Shown one piece after another: positions 8,302-17,184 of a DNA stretch of 64,000 nt. A model generated the notes under the pieces. That model saw only the letters and a program-made list of their open reading frames with translations. It had not been told where the DNA came from and searched no databases. A program made the position numbers and the translations under genes. This DNA is from CBDCVN01 sp965223045 (lineage in GTDB: Bacteria; Deinococcota; Deinococci; Deinococcales; Trueperaceae): assembly GCA_965223045.1 (NCBI GenBank), contig CBDCVN010000013.1, positions 5,096,582 to 5,160,581 of the forward strand, given 5' to 3'. Position 1 is the stretch's first letter. Each line of letters begins with the position of its first letter.

Positions 8302-9648
8302 ATGCGTTTTTTATTTAGTTTAGTAGTAATTAGTTTGGCTTTTGTTCAAGCTGGTAATCCTGAGGCAGAAAATTTTCGTAATGACTTTTTAGCAGGGGAA
8401 CTTTCTTGGGAAGAAGTGCAAGAGCAAGCTCGAGCTGAAGGTGAAGTTAACTGGTTTTACTGGGGTGGTAGCGAGGAACTAAATACTTGGATTGATACTA
8501 TAGTTGTGCCAGACTTAGCCAAACTTGGCATAAAGTTAAAAAGTTCTAGAATAGCTAACACTCGAGACGCAGTCGATCTAATTCTAGCCGAAGCATCTGT
8601 AGGACGTGGCATTGGCCAGGGTCCAGTTGATGCAATATGGATTAATGGCGAGAACTTTTTTAGTTTGGCGAGCCAAGATCTGACTTTTGGCTCTTTTGCT
8701 GATAAACTACCTAACTCCAAGTACTTTTTTCTTAATCCCGAAGACTCAAGGGCAAAGATAAATCTTTATGATCTAGGTTATCCTACAGGGGGACAAGAAA
8801 TACCATGGTCAGGTGAACAATATATTTGTACTATTGATACAGCTCGTTTGCCTAAAGAAAGTGTCCCTAAAGATTTTCAAGAGCTAAAAAGTTATTTACA
8901 GAAAAACCCTGGCCGCTTTACCTATATAAAACCACCTCACTTTGAGGGTAATACTTTTGTGCAAAGCGTGCTCTATGCTTTTAATCCTGATGGCACTACC
9001 TATGAACCTTTTCAATTAAGTGCAGATGAACTCACAGAAGAGGAATTTACTCGCATTGCTACCCCCGGATTTGAATTTTTGAAGGAGCTCGAGCCCTTTC
9101 TACTGGGTGGCAGTGGCAAAGAGAGACAACGTGGCTCACCTATTTATACTGAAAATGGTTCAATAAACGAAACTCTTTTTGTAAATGGTGAAGTAGATAT
9201 GTTCTGTCGCTTTGGTGTTTATGATACTGCTATAAGCATAGAAAATGGCTCACTACCTGAGACAGCCCAAAACATAATATTTCCTAAAGAAGGCATGCTT
9301 GTGAACAAGAGCTTTATTAGTATTCCTGCAAATGCACCTCATCCTGCAGCTGCTCTGGTATTGGCTAACTATCTTTCTGAACCTAGTAATCAAATTTCTA
9401 AACTAGCAACAATTGGTTATCCTTTAGGGGTAGATATACCTTTATTAAGTGAAGAAGACCAAGCAGTCGTTTCAGAAGTTACTCCTAGCTTGCAAGGTGT
9501 AAATCTTACTGAGCTAGCTGAAGTTGCTGTGCCAGACACAAATGCTTTGCTAATTGATATTATTGAAGAGGTGTGGATAGAGTACATTGAAAGACAATCT
9601 AATAAACCCTTAGCAGGAATCATTCACAATGCTTTTACACCTAACTAG
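8302..9648 (+). CDS. YnjB-like ABC transporter substrate-binding protein
   Basis: A 448-residue exported protein with a short signal peptide (MRFLFSLVVISLAFVQA). The motifs WEEVQEQARAEGEVNWFYWGG, near the mature start, and the later NGENFF and PWSGEQYI are typical of the YnjB family of extracellular binding proteins, which are usually encoded with a permease (YnjC) and an ATPase (YnjD). The segment GMLVNKSFISIPANAPHP belongs to the C-terminal lobe of the two-lobed fold. The start is supported by GGAG at 8290. It lies 255 bp downstream of the ABC ATPase and after hairpins, so it may have its own promoter. The substrate is not established, and the lack of an adjacent permease is odd. Confidence 0.8.
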   Translation: MRFLFSLVVISLAFVQAGNPEAENFRNDFLAGELSWEEVQEQARAEGEVNWFYWGGSEELNTWIDTIVVPDLAKLGIKLKSSRIANTRDAVDLILAEASVGRGIGQGPVDAIWINGENFFSLASQDLTFGSFADKLPNSKYFFLNPEDSRAKINLYDLGYPTGGQEIPWSGEQYICTIDTARLPKESVPKDFQELKSYLQKNPGRFTYIKPPHFEGNTFVQSVLYAFNPDGTTYEPFQLSADELTEEEFTRIATPGFEFLKELEPFLLGGSGKERQRGSPIYTENGSINETLFVNGEVDMFCRFGVYDTAISIENGSLPETAQNIIFPKEGMLVNKSFISIPANAPHPAAALVLANYLSEPSNQISKLATIGYPLGVDIPLLSEEDQAVVSEVTPSLQGVNLTELAEVAVPDTNALLIDIIEEVWIEYIERQSNKPLAGIIHNAFTPN

Positions 9649-9685
9649 GCACTAAAATACAAAAACAATGCGATAGAATTAGGTA

Positions 9686-9826
9686 CTATAGATGTTCAGA
9701 TAAATATTTGCTCTATTAACGCAAGGAATAGGAATGTCATCCTGAGTATAGCGAAGGATCTCACGGCAGTTACGCCACCAGAGGTTCTGCGTTATTATAT
9801 TCCTCAGGATAACATGCTCACAGAAG
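9686..9826 (+). repeat. Dispersed palindromic repeat R1, copy 1
   Basis: It begins ATAGATGTTCAGATAAA, contains GTCATCCTGAG and AAGGATCTC, and ends CTCAGGATAAC...CTCACAGAAG. Close relatives lie at 54361-54516 (best match) and 26756-26877, with a partial inverted copy at 11966-12068. The GTCATCCTGAG/CTCAGGAT ends form a hairpin, so it resembles a REP or MITE-type element. Confidence 0.75.
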
Positions 9827-9849
9827 TAGATTTTCTGGGTGACTTTACA

Positions 9850-10173
9850 ATGTTTAACAAAACAATGCTTAACAAAACAATGGTTACTGCTATGGTTGTT
9901 CTACTTGTTTTCGGAGTATCATTTTTTACCCTTCATATACCCCAGAGCGATCAAAAGCTTACTAGCAAGGAAATTTCTGCATGTAAAAGTTTATACAACC
10001 GCTTAATGAGCAATCCTATTGAAAGGGTACTGACTCTCAAGCAAACTGTACACAAAGTTAGAAAGGGGGCTTGTATAGTTAAAGTCTATACTATTTTGGG
10101 GTTGCCATTTTCTATTGTAGAGCTCAACTTTGGCAGTAGTGAGTATGTTAGTAATATTAGTTCACTCAACTAA
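9850..10173 (+). CDS. Small membrane-anchored or secreted protein, unknown
   Basis: The open frame begins at 9814, but those first codons are inside repeat R1, so I take the ATG at 9850 (MFNKTMLNKTM). Further Met codons at 9865 and 9880 are possible. One hydrophobic segment (AMVVLLVFGVSFFTL) could be a signal anchor. It is followed by a basic region with two cysteines about 46 residues apart (SACKSLY and KGACIVKVY). It is about 107 residues long and I recognise no family. The gene sits just before an insertion sequence, and its first codons are flanked by a mobile repeat, so it may be a recent or truncated gene. Confidence 0.4.
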   Translation: MFNKTMLNKTMVTAMVVLLVFGVSFFTLHIPQSDQKLTSKEISACKSLYNRLMSNPIERVLTLKQTVHKVRKGACIVKVYTILGLPFSIVELNFGSSEYVSNISSLN

Positions 10174-10221
10174 TTATAGCAATTCTCAAAGGAAAAATCA
10201 TCAGTAAAGGAACAAAGAAAA

Positions 10222-11733
10222 CCTAAAAGACCTAAATAGTAAATTAAAAAGGACTCAAAAAGCAATTGGATTTTTAAATAAACGCTTTCTAGTAGCAGAC
10301 AGCAGCTAAAATAGGTGCCATCAAACTTTCAAGTGTTTGCCCTTTTACTAATCCAGCACTTATGAAACTTGCCAAACTCCACAAGCTCTGTGCTTTTGCT
10401 ACTCGACACCAATGGGAGTTACTACCTTCAATTTCTACCTTGAGTTGATTTTGAAGCTTTTTTAAGAGGTCCTGATCATGAGGTATGGCTCGCAATAAGC
10501 TGTAAACTACGGCAACAAAGCTAATATGTCTGCATATCGCTTCAATATCCCGTACCTGATACTGGTCCAAACCTTCTGCCTTACCTTCTTCATGATATAC
10601 TTCAATTGGCCACCTATGGCGTCTGATTCTTGTTATTCCTGCTGATTGCCATTTTAAGCAATTTGAAATTAATGCATATGGCTCACCCTTCAATTCTTCC
10701 TCTCTGTAATTGATAACTAATCTTTGCTTCCCAAAATTCTTAACCTTAATCGTGCAACAAAAACTGTAGTACCTTTCTTTCTTTCCCTTGTAGGAAATGG
10801 TTATTTTACGGAAAACTGGCTTCTTCTCCTCACTTAAATTATCGAAATGCTCTTTTTTAAGTCTCTGACTGAAGTCTTTAATTGTTTCTTCTTGCCCATT
10901 TACAATTACTTTATCATCTGCACAAAGTGTTCCTACATAGGGAAGTTTAAGTTCCTTGTCAATGAAACGACAAAAAGGAGCTGCTGTATACCATTTATCA
11001 AATACTATAGGCAGTTTCATCCTTGGATTACTTTCCTTCCATTTAGATAGCAATCTTTTTGCAATGTGAAACTTGCTTTCATACAAATCTGTGACACCAT
11101 CTTTGTTTTGATGCCTTCTCCATAATCTTATCAAGTACTGTCGCCATTTTGCTTCATTAGTCTTTTTCAGTTCTAGCTTACTTTCCTTGATGGGAATACC
11201 TAGCTCTGGCAGCCCCTCCTCTATTTTCTCAAGGTCAGCGGGTTTCCATAATTCAAATTCTACTGGATAGTCAGTTTGATCGTCACTATAGTGTAACCCT
11301 ACCAAATGGTGCGCCCAAACATGGCATCCTTTACTAGAATCATAAAGTTTTGCTATGCCTTTAAAGTGTTTGCCATAATGCTCAAGCAAAGTATCATCTA
11401 TACTTAACACACCTTTAGGTTTGAAACGAGTACCTTCCAGACTTGCTAAAAGGTCTAAACGTTTTTGGTTTAGTTTCTCTTCACTAAAAGGGCTTTTGTT
11501 TAACAAGCGATTAAGGCTGCTTTGATCACGGTTCTCAAAAATAATCAAGCGATTAATCCCCTCAACGGTTTTGTTTTCTGAAACAATAAGTCCACTTATA
11601 TAACGTTTGAACTGTGTCATGGCTGAATCAGAGAAAATATCTTTAAAGAAATGTTCATAATGCTTAACAACTTCAGGGTAATCAAGCAGGGGTACCATAT
11701 AATCACCTCCACGGTGTGTTTATACATTTTAGG
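10222..11733 (-). mobile_element. IS4/IS701-type insertion sequence (approximate ends)
   Basis: A DDE transposase gene fills the element. Candidate imperfect terminal repeats are CCTAAAAGACCTAAATAG at 10222 and its counterpart, read inward on the minus strand from 11733, CCTAAAATGTATAAACAC (about 12 of 18 matches). I could not identify a target-site duplication, so the ends are tentative. No CTCGAG site occurs inside. Confidence 0.55.
10289..11698 (-). CDS. IS4/IS701-superfamily DDE transposase
   Basis: A 469-residue transposase. Likely catalytic residues are the Asp in VLSIDDTLLEHYGK, the Asp in PIVFDKWYTAAPF and the Glu in RHRWPIEVYHEEGKAEGLDQY, the YREK-like C-terminal segment that places it among IS4-type DDE enzymes. 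Its length is that of a full transposase and the frame is intact, so the element may still be active. The start MVPLLDYPEVV has GGAGG (minus strand) about 7 nt upstream. I am sure of the DDE transposase call and less sure whether IS4 or IS701 is the better family label. Confidence 0.85.
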   Translation of the reverse strand: MVPLLDYPEVVKHYEHFFKDIFSDSAMTQFKRYISGLIVSENKTVEGINRLIIFENRDQSSLNRLLNKSPFSEEKLNQKRLDLLASLEGTRFKPKGVLSIDDTLLEHYGKHFKGIAKLYDSSKGCHVWAHHLVGLHYSDDQTDYPVEFELWKPADLEKIEEGLPELGIPIKESKLELKKTNEAKWRQYLIRLWRRHQNKDGVTDLYESKFHIAKRLLSKWKESNPRMKLPIVFDKWYTAAPFCRFIDKELKLPYVGTLCADDKVIVNGQEETIKDFSQRLKKEHFDNLSEEKKPVFRKITISYKGKKERYYSFCCTIKVKNFGKQRLVINYREEELKGEPYALISNCLKWQSAGITRIRRHRWPIEVYHEEGKAEGLDQYQVRDIEAICRHISFVAVVYSLLRAIPHDQDLLKKLQNQLKVEIEGSNSHWCRVAKAQSLWSLASFISAGLVKGQTLESLMAPILAAVCY

Positions 11734-11965
11734 AGGTGTTATTCATAATGTGAAGATTAGTAACAATTTGCTTTATCGGATATTAGCCTATTTTCGTTTT
11801 CCTGACATCGCAAAGGCCTCACTGCAAAAGTTGAGGTAGAGGTAAGCTATTTTAATCATAAGGAACAAGATACGTGTTTTGAGGTAGCTAGAAGACTTAT
11901 GTTGTTTGGAATAAGCTATCCTTGAATGTAATTGCTTTAAATAGAGGCAGGTAAGGATAAATGAA

Positions 11966-12068
11966 GAATCTCAGATGGCATTAAAGCATTAGAGATCCTT
12001 CGCGTAGTTTACTATCGCCTGCCCTTGTAAGGGCAGGGCTCAGGATGGCATTTCTCGTTTTGATAAGA
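11966..12068 (-). repeat. Repeat R1, partial inverted copy
   Basis: On the minus strand it reads CTTATCAAAACGAG, then GCCATCCTGAGCCCTGCC, then GTAAACTACGCGAAGGATCTC, matching the central half of the copy at 54361-54516. The remaining bases between 11734 and 12091 show no other feature that I can support. Confidence 0.6.
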
Positions 12069-12091
12069 CAAGGATTTAGCTAAATTATATA

Positions 12092-12904
12092 TTAGGAAAA
12101 AAACCTCTCTTTCATACTGCTAATAAACTGCAGGTCTCCTACACTCTTCCTAAGTTCATAGGCTTGTTCTGCATCTCCTCCTACTAGATAACGAAGTTTA
12201 TCAGATTCATCAATAGCTGCTTGATAGATTACCTCAGCAACAAGACTAGCAGGGCTAGCATTTTCTGCCATATTTTCCATAGCTGCTTGAAATTTAACAA
12301 TGCTCTCATTGTAATCATTTAATTCAGGATTAGTTGCAAAAACTAGTGAGCGCTCGCCAAAATCAGTGGCAATAGCTCCCGGCTCAATTATTCTAACCTT
12401 TAAACCAAGCTCTGCTAATTCATATGAAAGTGATTCTGAAAAGCCCTCAACAGCCCACTTGGTACTGTGATACAAACTAATGAAAGGAAAGGTAACAAGT
12501 CCACCAATTGAAGAAACATTAATAAAAGTACCAGTTTTGTTTGCCCGAAAGTGTGGTAAAAAAGCTCTTGTTACAGCCATAAGTCCAAATAAGTTAGTGT
12601 CAAACTGGCGTTTGATTTGTTCTTCCGAAGCAGCCTCAAAAGCTCCAACAAGGCCGTACCCTGCATTATTTAAAACAACATTTATACCACCAAAATCTTT
12701 TAGGATGTTGTCTCTAGCCTCACTAATACTATTTTCATCAGTTACATCTAAATGATAAAGCTTAACATTTTGAACTTGAGGTAACTCGGTTTCCTTCTCT
12801 GGTTTGCGCATAGTGGCAGCAACTTGCCAGCCTTGCTCAGCAAAATATTTAGCTGTAGCTTTACCAATCCCTGATGATGCTCCTGTAATAACTATAGTTT
12901 TCAC
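12092..12904 (-). CDS. Short-chain dehydrogenase/reductase (classical SDR)
   Basis: An NAD(P)-dependent Rossmann enzyme: cofactor motif TGASSGIG near the N-terminus, NNAG in LNNAGYGLVGAFE, catalytic Ser in INVSSIGGLV, and Tyr-x-x-x-Lys in YHSTKWAVEGF. The C-terminal PGAIATDF follows as in classical SDRs of about 280 residues. I prefer the GTG at 12904 because AAAGGA lies 7 nt before it. The frame is open up to an ATG at 12943, which would add 13 residues. It follows the TetR gene on the same strand with only about 60 bp between, so the two likely form one operon under TetR control. The substrate is unknown. Confidence 0.85.
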   Translation of the reverse strand: MKTIVITGASSGIGKATAKYFAEQGWQVAATMRKPEKETELPQVQNVKLYHLDVTDENSISEARDNILKDFGGINVVLNNAGYGLVGAFEAASEEQIKRQFDTNLFGLMAVTRAFLPHFRANKTGTFINVSSIGGLVTFPFISLYHSTKWAVEGFSESLSYELAELGLKVRIIEPGAIATDFGERSLVFATNPELNDYNESIVKFQAAMENMAENASPASLVAEVIYQAAIDESDKLRYLVGGDAEQAYELRKSVGDLQFISSMKERFFS

Positions 12905-12930
12905 AATTTTTCCTTTCATATTTCTTTTGT

Positions 12931-12944
12931 AATGAATATTCATT
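12931..12944. promoter_or_regulatory. Palindromic candidate operator before the SDR gene
   Basis: AATGAATATTCATT is a perfect 14-bp palindrome between the TetR and SDR genes. It resembles the site upstream of the TetR gene (TGAACGTTCA with TTCAC flanks), so it may be a second binding site of the same repressor. Confidence 0.45.
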
Positions 12945-12963
12945 CCTCTAGCTTAAAAAAAAT

Positions 12964-13518
12964 TTATGCTGTCATAATCTCCCAGCACATTTCTAAAACC
13001 TGTTCAACACACTCTTCATCTAACTCTGTAGGATTTTTCTTAGTTAGTTGAAGAAGGCCACCATAAATAAAATTAATTGTGAGTTCAGGACCTAGGTTTC
13101 TTGTCAGTGATTTTTCCTCCATCTCCTTTACAAAAAGGTCATAACTTTTTTGCTGCATTTGCTTATCAATAGCTTCTTTTACCTCCCTTTTCACGTAGGG
13201 TGAGGTTTTTAGGTAATCAAAGAGGGCTGTGCGTTCAGGGTTTTTTAGGAAGAACTCGAGCACATTTCGCCAAAAGGCAAAAAACCGCTCCTTCATTTTG
13301 CCATCCCCACCCTTATCCCTAAACACAACAATACTTATGTCTTTGACTAACTCCTCGTAAACAGCAGTAACCAATGCCTCTTTATCTTCAAAATAACGAT
13401 AAATGGTGCCTGCACCTACTCCTGATCTCTCAGCAATTAAAGACACAGGTGTAGACTGTAAACCACGTTCTGTGATTAGTTTAGCAGTAGCTGTGAGAAT
13501 GGCCTGACGTTTGTCCAT
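12964..13518 (-). CDS. TetR/AcrR-family transcriptional repressor
   Basis: A 184-residue protein. The N-terminal 50 residues form the TetR helix-turn-helix (ILTATAKLITERGL, VSLIAERSGVGAGTIYRYFEDKEAL). The remainder is the helical ligand-binding domain. It lies directly upstream of the SDR gene on the same strand. A palindromic GTGAACGTTCATTCAC site precedes it at 13531-13553 and fits autoregulation. By family behaviour it would repress itself and the oxidoreductase until a small molecule binds. The ligand is unknown. Confidence 0.88.
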   Translation of the reverse strand: MDKRQAILTATAKLITERGLQSTPVSLIAERSGVGAGTIYRYFEDKEALVTAVYEELVKDISIVVFRDKGGDGKMKERFFAFWRNVLEFFLKNPERTALFDYLKTSPYVKREVKEAIDKQMQQKSYDLFVKEMEEKSLTRNLGPELTINFIYGGLLQLTKKNPTELDEECVEQVLEMCWEIMTA

Positions 13519-13530
13519 AAAAACTTAAAA

Positions 13531-13553
13531 CAGAGTGAACGTTCATTCACTTT
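13531..13553. promoter_or_regulatory. Probable TetR operator
   Basis: AGTGAACGTTCATTCACT holds the perfect palindrome TGAACGTTCA overlapping a second AGTGAA...TTCACT pair. It begins about 15 bp before the TetR start codon, where an autoregulatory operator is expected. The sequence resembles TGAATGAACGTTCATTCA-type TetR sites. Confidence 0.6.
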
Positions 13554-13603
13554 TGTTAGTTTAAAATTATTAACTTTGTTTTGTCAAGCTAACTTACCTT
13601 AAG

Positions 13604-14560
13604 CTAACCTACAGGAAGCTTATTCACTAAATCTACAAACTCTCTAAAGGTTTCATCACTTTCAGCAAAACCTGCTGAAAAACTAAGGCGGTTGAGAACT
13701 TTTCTATCACCTTTTAGCAAAGTAAAAAGCAAAGTAATAGCTTGTGGAAGAGTATTTAATTTGCCCTTGGGTATAAATACAAAAAGTTGAAGGTTACAAC
13801 CCCTATTTTTTGTAGGACGTCCAGTAAAGAGCACTTGAAAATCAAAGGGTTTTTGAAAGCTTAACCAAGCAATATTGCCACCTAGAGTAAGAAATTCCAT
13901 CTCAGCATCCTGTTTTTGAGTACTAGTCAATTGCTGCATACGCTTGCTTTTGGGTTTCCCTCGTAATTTGAGGCGTAAGCTATGTTTACTAGGACGTTCA
14001 AGAGTTGGTTGCTCTGTAAATTGAAAGTTATGTAGAGTCTCAAAATGCCTAAGGTCAAGATTGTTACCTATAACTATATGGGGATGGTTGTTTATATGTT
14101 GACTAGGTAGCCAAAGAGTAGTGTATCTCTTGTTTTCTGGTAGCTGGGGGAAATTTATAATAGGTATACGGCCATTAAAAAACCAAATAAATCCCCACTT
14201 CTCTAAAATGGGATAGCTTTTAGTATGACGCTTGGGAGTGGCAATATTGGGAGCATAGCTGCACTTTCCCTCAGTATCAAAACGCCAGTGATGAAAAGGG
14301 CATTCTAGTTCTCTACCTTTAACCTTTCCTTGTCCTAAATCGGCACCTAGATGTGGACAATGGGCATCAAAGGCATGAACTTTCCCTAGTTCATCACGGT
14401 AAACAGCTAACTTACGCCCTAATCGCTCAAAGCTTTTCACTTGTTTTTTTCGTAATCTTTTTGAGTGAGCAAGTAGATACCAGCTTTGTGAAAAAACTTC
14501 AAAGTTGTTAAATACGCTCATGTGAGGGGTTGTTGTAGGCTTACTTTTAATTACTGCCAT
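13604..14560 (-). CDS. Rieske non-haem iron oxygenase (KshA-like)
   Basis: A 318-residue protein. The N-terminal Rieske domain carries C-P-H (HCPHLGADLG) and C-x2-H (ECPFHHWRF), the ligands for a [2Fe-2S] centre. The C-terminal catalytic domain has NNLDLRHFETLHNF, whose two His (H-x4-H) are probable ligands of the mononuclear iron. The overall form is like 3-ketosteroid 9-alpha-hydroxylase and other single-component-terminal oxygenases, which need a separate reductase not seen here. It lies 17 bp downstream of leuS on the same strand and is probably co-transcribed, although no functional link is evident. The substrate is unknown. Confidence 0.8.
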   Translation of the reverse strand: MAVIKSKPTTTPHMSVFNNFEVFSQSWYLLAHSKRLRKKQVKSFERLGRKLAVYRDELGKVHAFDAHCPHLGADLGQGKVKGRELECPFHHWRFDTEGKCSYAPNIATPKRHTKSYPILEKWGFIWFFNGRIPIINFPQLPENKRYTTLWLPSQHINNHPHIVIGNNLDLRHFETLHNFQFTEQPTLERPSKHSLRLKLRGKPKSKRMQQLTSTQKQDAEMEFLTLGGNIAWLSFQKPFDFQVLFTGRPTKNRGCNLQLFVFIPKGKLNTLPQAITLLFTLLKGDRKVLNRLSFSAGFAESDETFREFVDLVNKLPVG

Positions 14561-14577
14561 AATCTAACCATATATCA

Positions 14578-17184
14578 CTAGCTACACACAATATTAACTA
14601 GTTTATTAGGTACAAAAACCTCACGTTTAACCTCTTTACCCTCAATATACTTGACTACATTTTCATCAGACTTGGCTACTTCTAAAATCTGTTCCTGAGT
14701 AGCATTGCTAGCAACAACTATTTGAGACCTAACTTTACCATTAATTTGCACTACTATATTGATAGTGTCTTTAATTAAAGCATCCACATCATATTCAGGC
14801 CATTTTTGTAAATGAACAGATGTTTTGTGTCCTATACGTTGCCATAATTCTTCGGCTATGTGTGGAGTAAAAGGTGCTAGCATGGTCACCATCATCTTAC
14901 AGGCTTCTTGCCACTGATCTGTTTTGATAATAGAGCTATTTTTTACCTTTTGCATAACATTTAGCAAAGTCATAAGCTCAGCTATAGCAGTATTAAATTG
15001 GAAGTTCTCCAAATCCTCGCTAATTTCTTTTATAGCGTTGTGAGTAGCATAATTCAATTCTTTTAGACTCTCTTCCTCTTTTTGTAGTTGTTCAGGATCT
15101 TGTGCAGCAAAAGTTTCCTGGTTCTCCTTCTTGTTGTTCTTAGTCCGTGTTTGTCTCCAAAGCCTCTTAAAAAACCCCTTATTTTGAGCAATTACCTTTT
15201 CATCTAACTCCTCTTTAGCTTCATCCAAAATAATGTGCCAAGAGCGGTTTAGAAACCTAACAATACCTTCTATGCCTCTAGGATTCCACGGTCCTCCTTG
15301 GTCCCAAGGACCTATAAACATAAGATAAGCCCTCACAGCATCTGCACCATACTCTGCTACTAAATCATCAGGGTTTACCACATTACCTCGAGACTTAGAC
15401 ATTTTCTCATTGTCTTCCCCTAAGATAATTCCTTGATTCCGTAATTTACTAAATGGCTCACTGACATTTGTTAAGCCCAAATCACGCATAACTTTGGTAA
15501 AAAAGCGAGCATAAAGCAAGTGCAAAATAGCATGTTCTATACCACCAGTGTACTGTTCTACAGGCATCCACTTCTTGGCTAAATCTTTATCGAAAGGTCC
15601 ATTGTCTTTATTTGGTGAGAGATAGCGAAACCAATACCAAGAAGAATCAATAAAAGTATCCATGGTGTCGGTGTCCCGTTTAGCATCATGACCACAGTTA
15701 GGACAAGTAGCACTTAAGAAGTCTTTATGAAGCCTCAAAGGGGATTCACCTGTAGGCATAAACTCTACATCTTCTGGTAAAACAACAGGTAAATCATCTT
15801 CTGCTACAGCTACAGTGCCGCAATTACGACAGTAAATTATGGGTATAGGAGTACCCCAATAACGTTGTCTAGAAATAAGCCAATCATGAAGGCGATAAGT
15901 GATTTGTTTTTTACCTATACTCTTTTCTTCCAAATAAGCAATGACTTTGGTAATGCCTTCAGTATTACCTTCTTTACCAACAGGAGTACCATCAAAATGA
16001 TCTGAATTGACCATGACCCCATCACCAACGTAAGCCTCGCTCATTATGCTGGCATCTAAAGAGGTATTTTCAGGTTGAATAACTACTCTTATAGGTAATT
16101 TAAACTTGTAGGCAAACTCAAAATCACGCTCGTCATGAGCAGGTACTGCCATGATTGCTCCGGTACCGTAGCCCATCAAAACATAATCTGCTATCCAAAT
16201 AGGAATTTTTTCGTTATTGACAGGATTAGTAGCATGAGCACCTATAAATACCCCTGTTTTTTCTCTACCTTCTGCTTGCCTGTCAATCTCACTTTTGTGT
16301 TTAGTTTCTTGTAGATAAGCGGCCACCTTATTTTTGCGATCAGCAGTAGTTAGTTTTTCTACTAAAGGGTGCTCAGGGGCTAGGACCATAAAGGTTGCAC
16401 CCCACAAGGTATCAGGGCGAGTGGTAAATACAGTAATGTCACCTGCATCTGTTTTAAAAGCTACTTCTGCACCCTCACTACGACCAATCCAGTTAGTTTG
16501 CATTAACCTAACTTTGTCAGGCCAATCTAAGTTACTAAAGTCCAGAAGTTCATCAGCGTAGTTAGTAATTTTTAAGTACCATTGTTCTAAATCTTTTTTA
16601 GTAACGGGGGTTCCACAGCGATCGCATACTCGAGCTTCACTAACTACTTGCTCTCGGGCTAAAGTAGTATTACAGCTAGGACACCAATCTACTGGGGACC
16701 ACTTTTTATAAGCCAAACCCTGCTTGTAAAATTGCAAGAACAGCCATTGATTCCACTTATAGTACTCAGGATCAGAGGTGATAACTTTTTTAGACCAGTC
16801 AAACATAGCCCCCATTTGGCTAAACTGTTGAGTCATCCTTTCAATATTGTCATATGTCCACTTTTTAGGGTGAATTTTGCGCTTAATAGCAGCGTTCTCT
16901 GCTGGCAAACCAAAGGCATCAAAGCCCATAGGGAAAAGTACATTATAGCCTTTCATGCGACGGTAGCGAGCTGCGGCATCAGCAGGAGCTTCTGCATACC
17001 AGTGACCAGCGTGTAAATCACCTGATGGATAAGGATACATAGTAAGAAAGTAATACTTGGGCTTACTATCGTCATTTAGGTCAATTTCATAAAGCTTGTC
17101 CTCTTGCCATTTTTGTTGCCATCTTTGTTCAATTTCATGTGGATTGTATTTGCTGGACCTGTATATATTTTCTGCTGAATCCAT
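14578..17184 (-). CDS. leuS: Leucyl-tRNA synthetase
   Basis: A class I aminoacyl-tRNA synthetase of 868 residues that charges tRNA-Leu in the cytoplasm. The HIGH motif is HAGH (residues 58-61, after YPYPSGDL) and KMSKS is present as EKMSKSRGN. Two zinc-finger-like Cys sets are visible: CPSC...CDRCG and CRNCG...CPNCG. The CP1 editing domain holds TTRPDTLWGATF and GTGAIMAVPAHDERD, needed to hydrolyse mischarged tRNA. A charged linker near residues 675-700 (TRTKNNKKENQE) looks like a lineage-specific insertion. The end is the usual C-terminal tRNA-binding domain. The start is supported by AGGAG shortly upstream. Confidence 0.97.
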   Translation of the reverse strand: MDSAENIYRSSKYNPHEIEQRWQQKWQEDKLYEIDLNDDSKPKYYFLTMYPYPSGDLHAGHWYAEAPADAAARYRRMKGYNVLFPMGFDAFGLPAENAAIKRKIHPKKWTYDNIERMTQQFSQMGAMFDWSKKVITSDPEYYKWNQWLFLQFYKQGLAYKKWSPVDWCPSCNTTLAREQVVSEARVCDRCGTPVTKKDLEQWYLKITNYADELLDFSNLDWPDKVRLMQTNWIGRSEGAEVAFKTDAGDITVFTTRPDTLWGATFMVLAPEHPLVEKLTTADRKNKVAAYLQETKHKSEIDRQAEGREKTGVFIGAHATNPVNNEKIPIWIADYVLMGYGTGAIMAVPAHDERDFEFAYKFKLPIRVVIQPENTSLDASIMSEAYVGDGVMVNSDHFDGTPVGKEGNTEGITKVIAYLEEKSIGKKQITYRLHDWLISRQRYWGTPIPIIYCRNCGTVAVAEDDLPVVLPEDVEFMPTGESPLRLHKDFLSATCPNCGHDAKRDTDTMDTFIDSSWYWFRYLSPNKDNGPFDKDLAKKWMPVEQYTGGIEHAILHLLYARFFTKVMRDLGLTNVSEPFSKLRNQGIILGEDNEKMSKSRGNVVNPDDLVAEYGADAVRAYLMFIGPWDQGGPWNPRGIEGIVRFLNRSWHIILDEAKEELDEKVIAQNKGFFKRLWRQTRTKNNKKENQETFAAQDPEQLQKEEESLKELNYATHNAIKEISEDLENFQFNTAIAELMTLLNVMQKVKNSSIIKTDQWQEACKMMVTMLAPFTPHIAEELWQRIGHKTSVHLQKWPEYDVDALIKDTINIVVQINGKVRSQIVVASNATQEQILEVAKSDENVVKYIEGKEVKREVFVPNKLVNIVCS

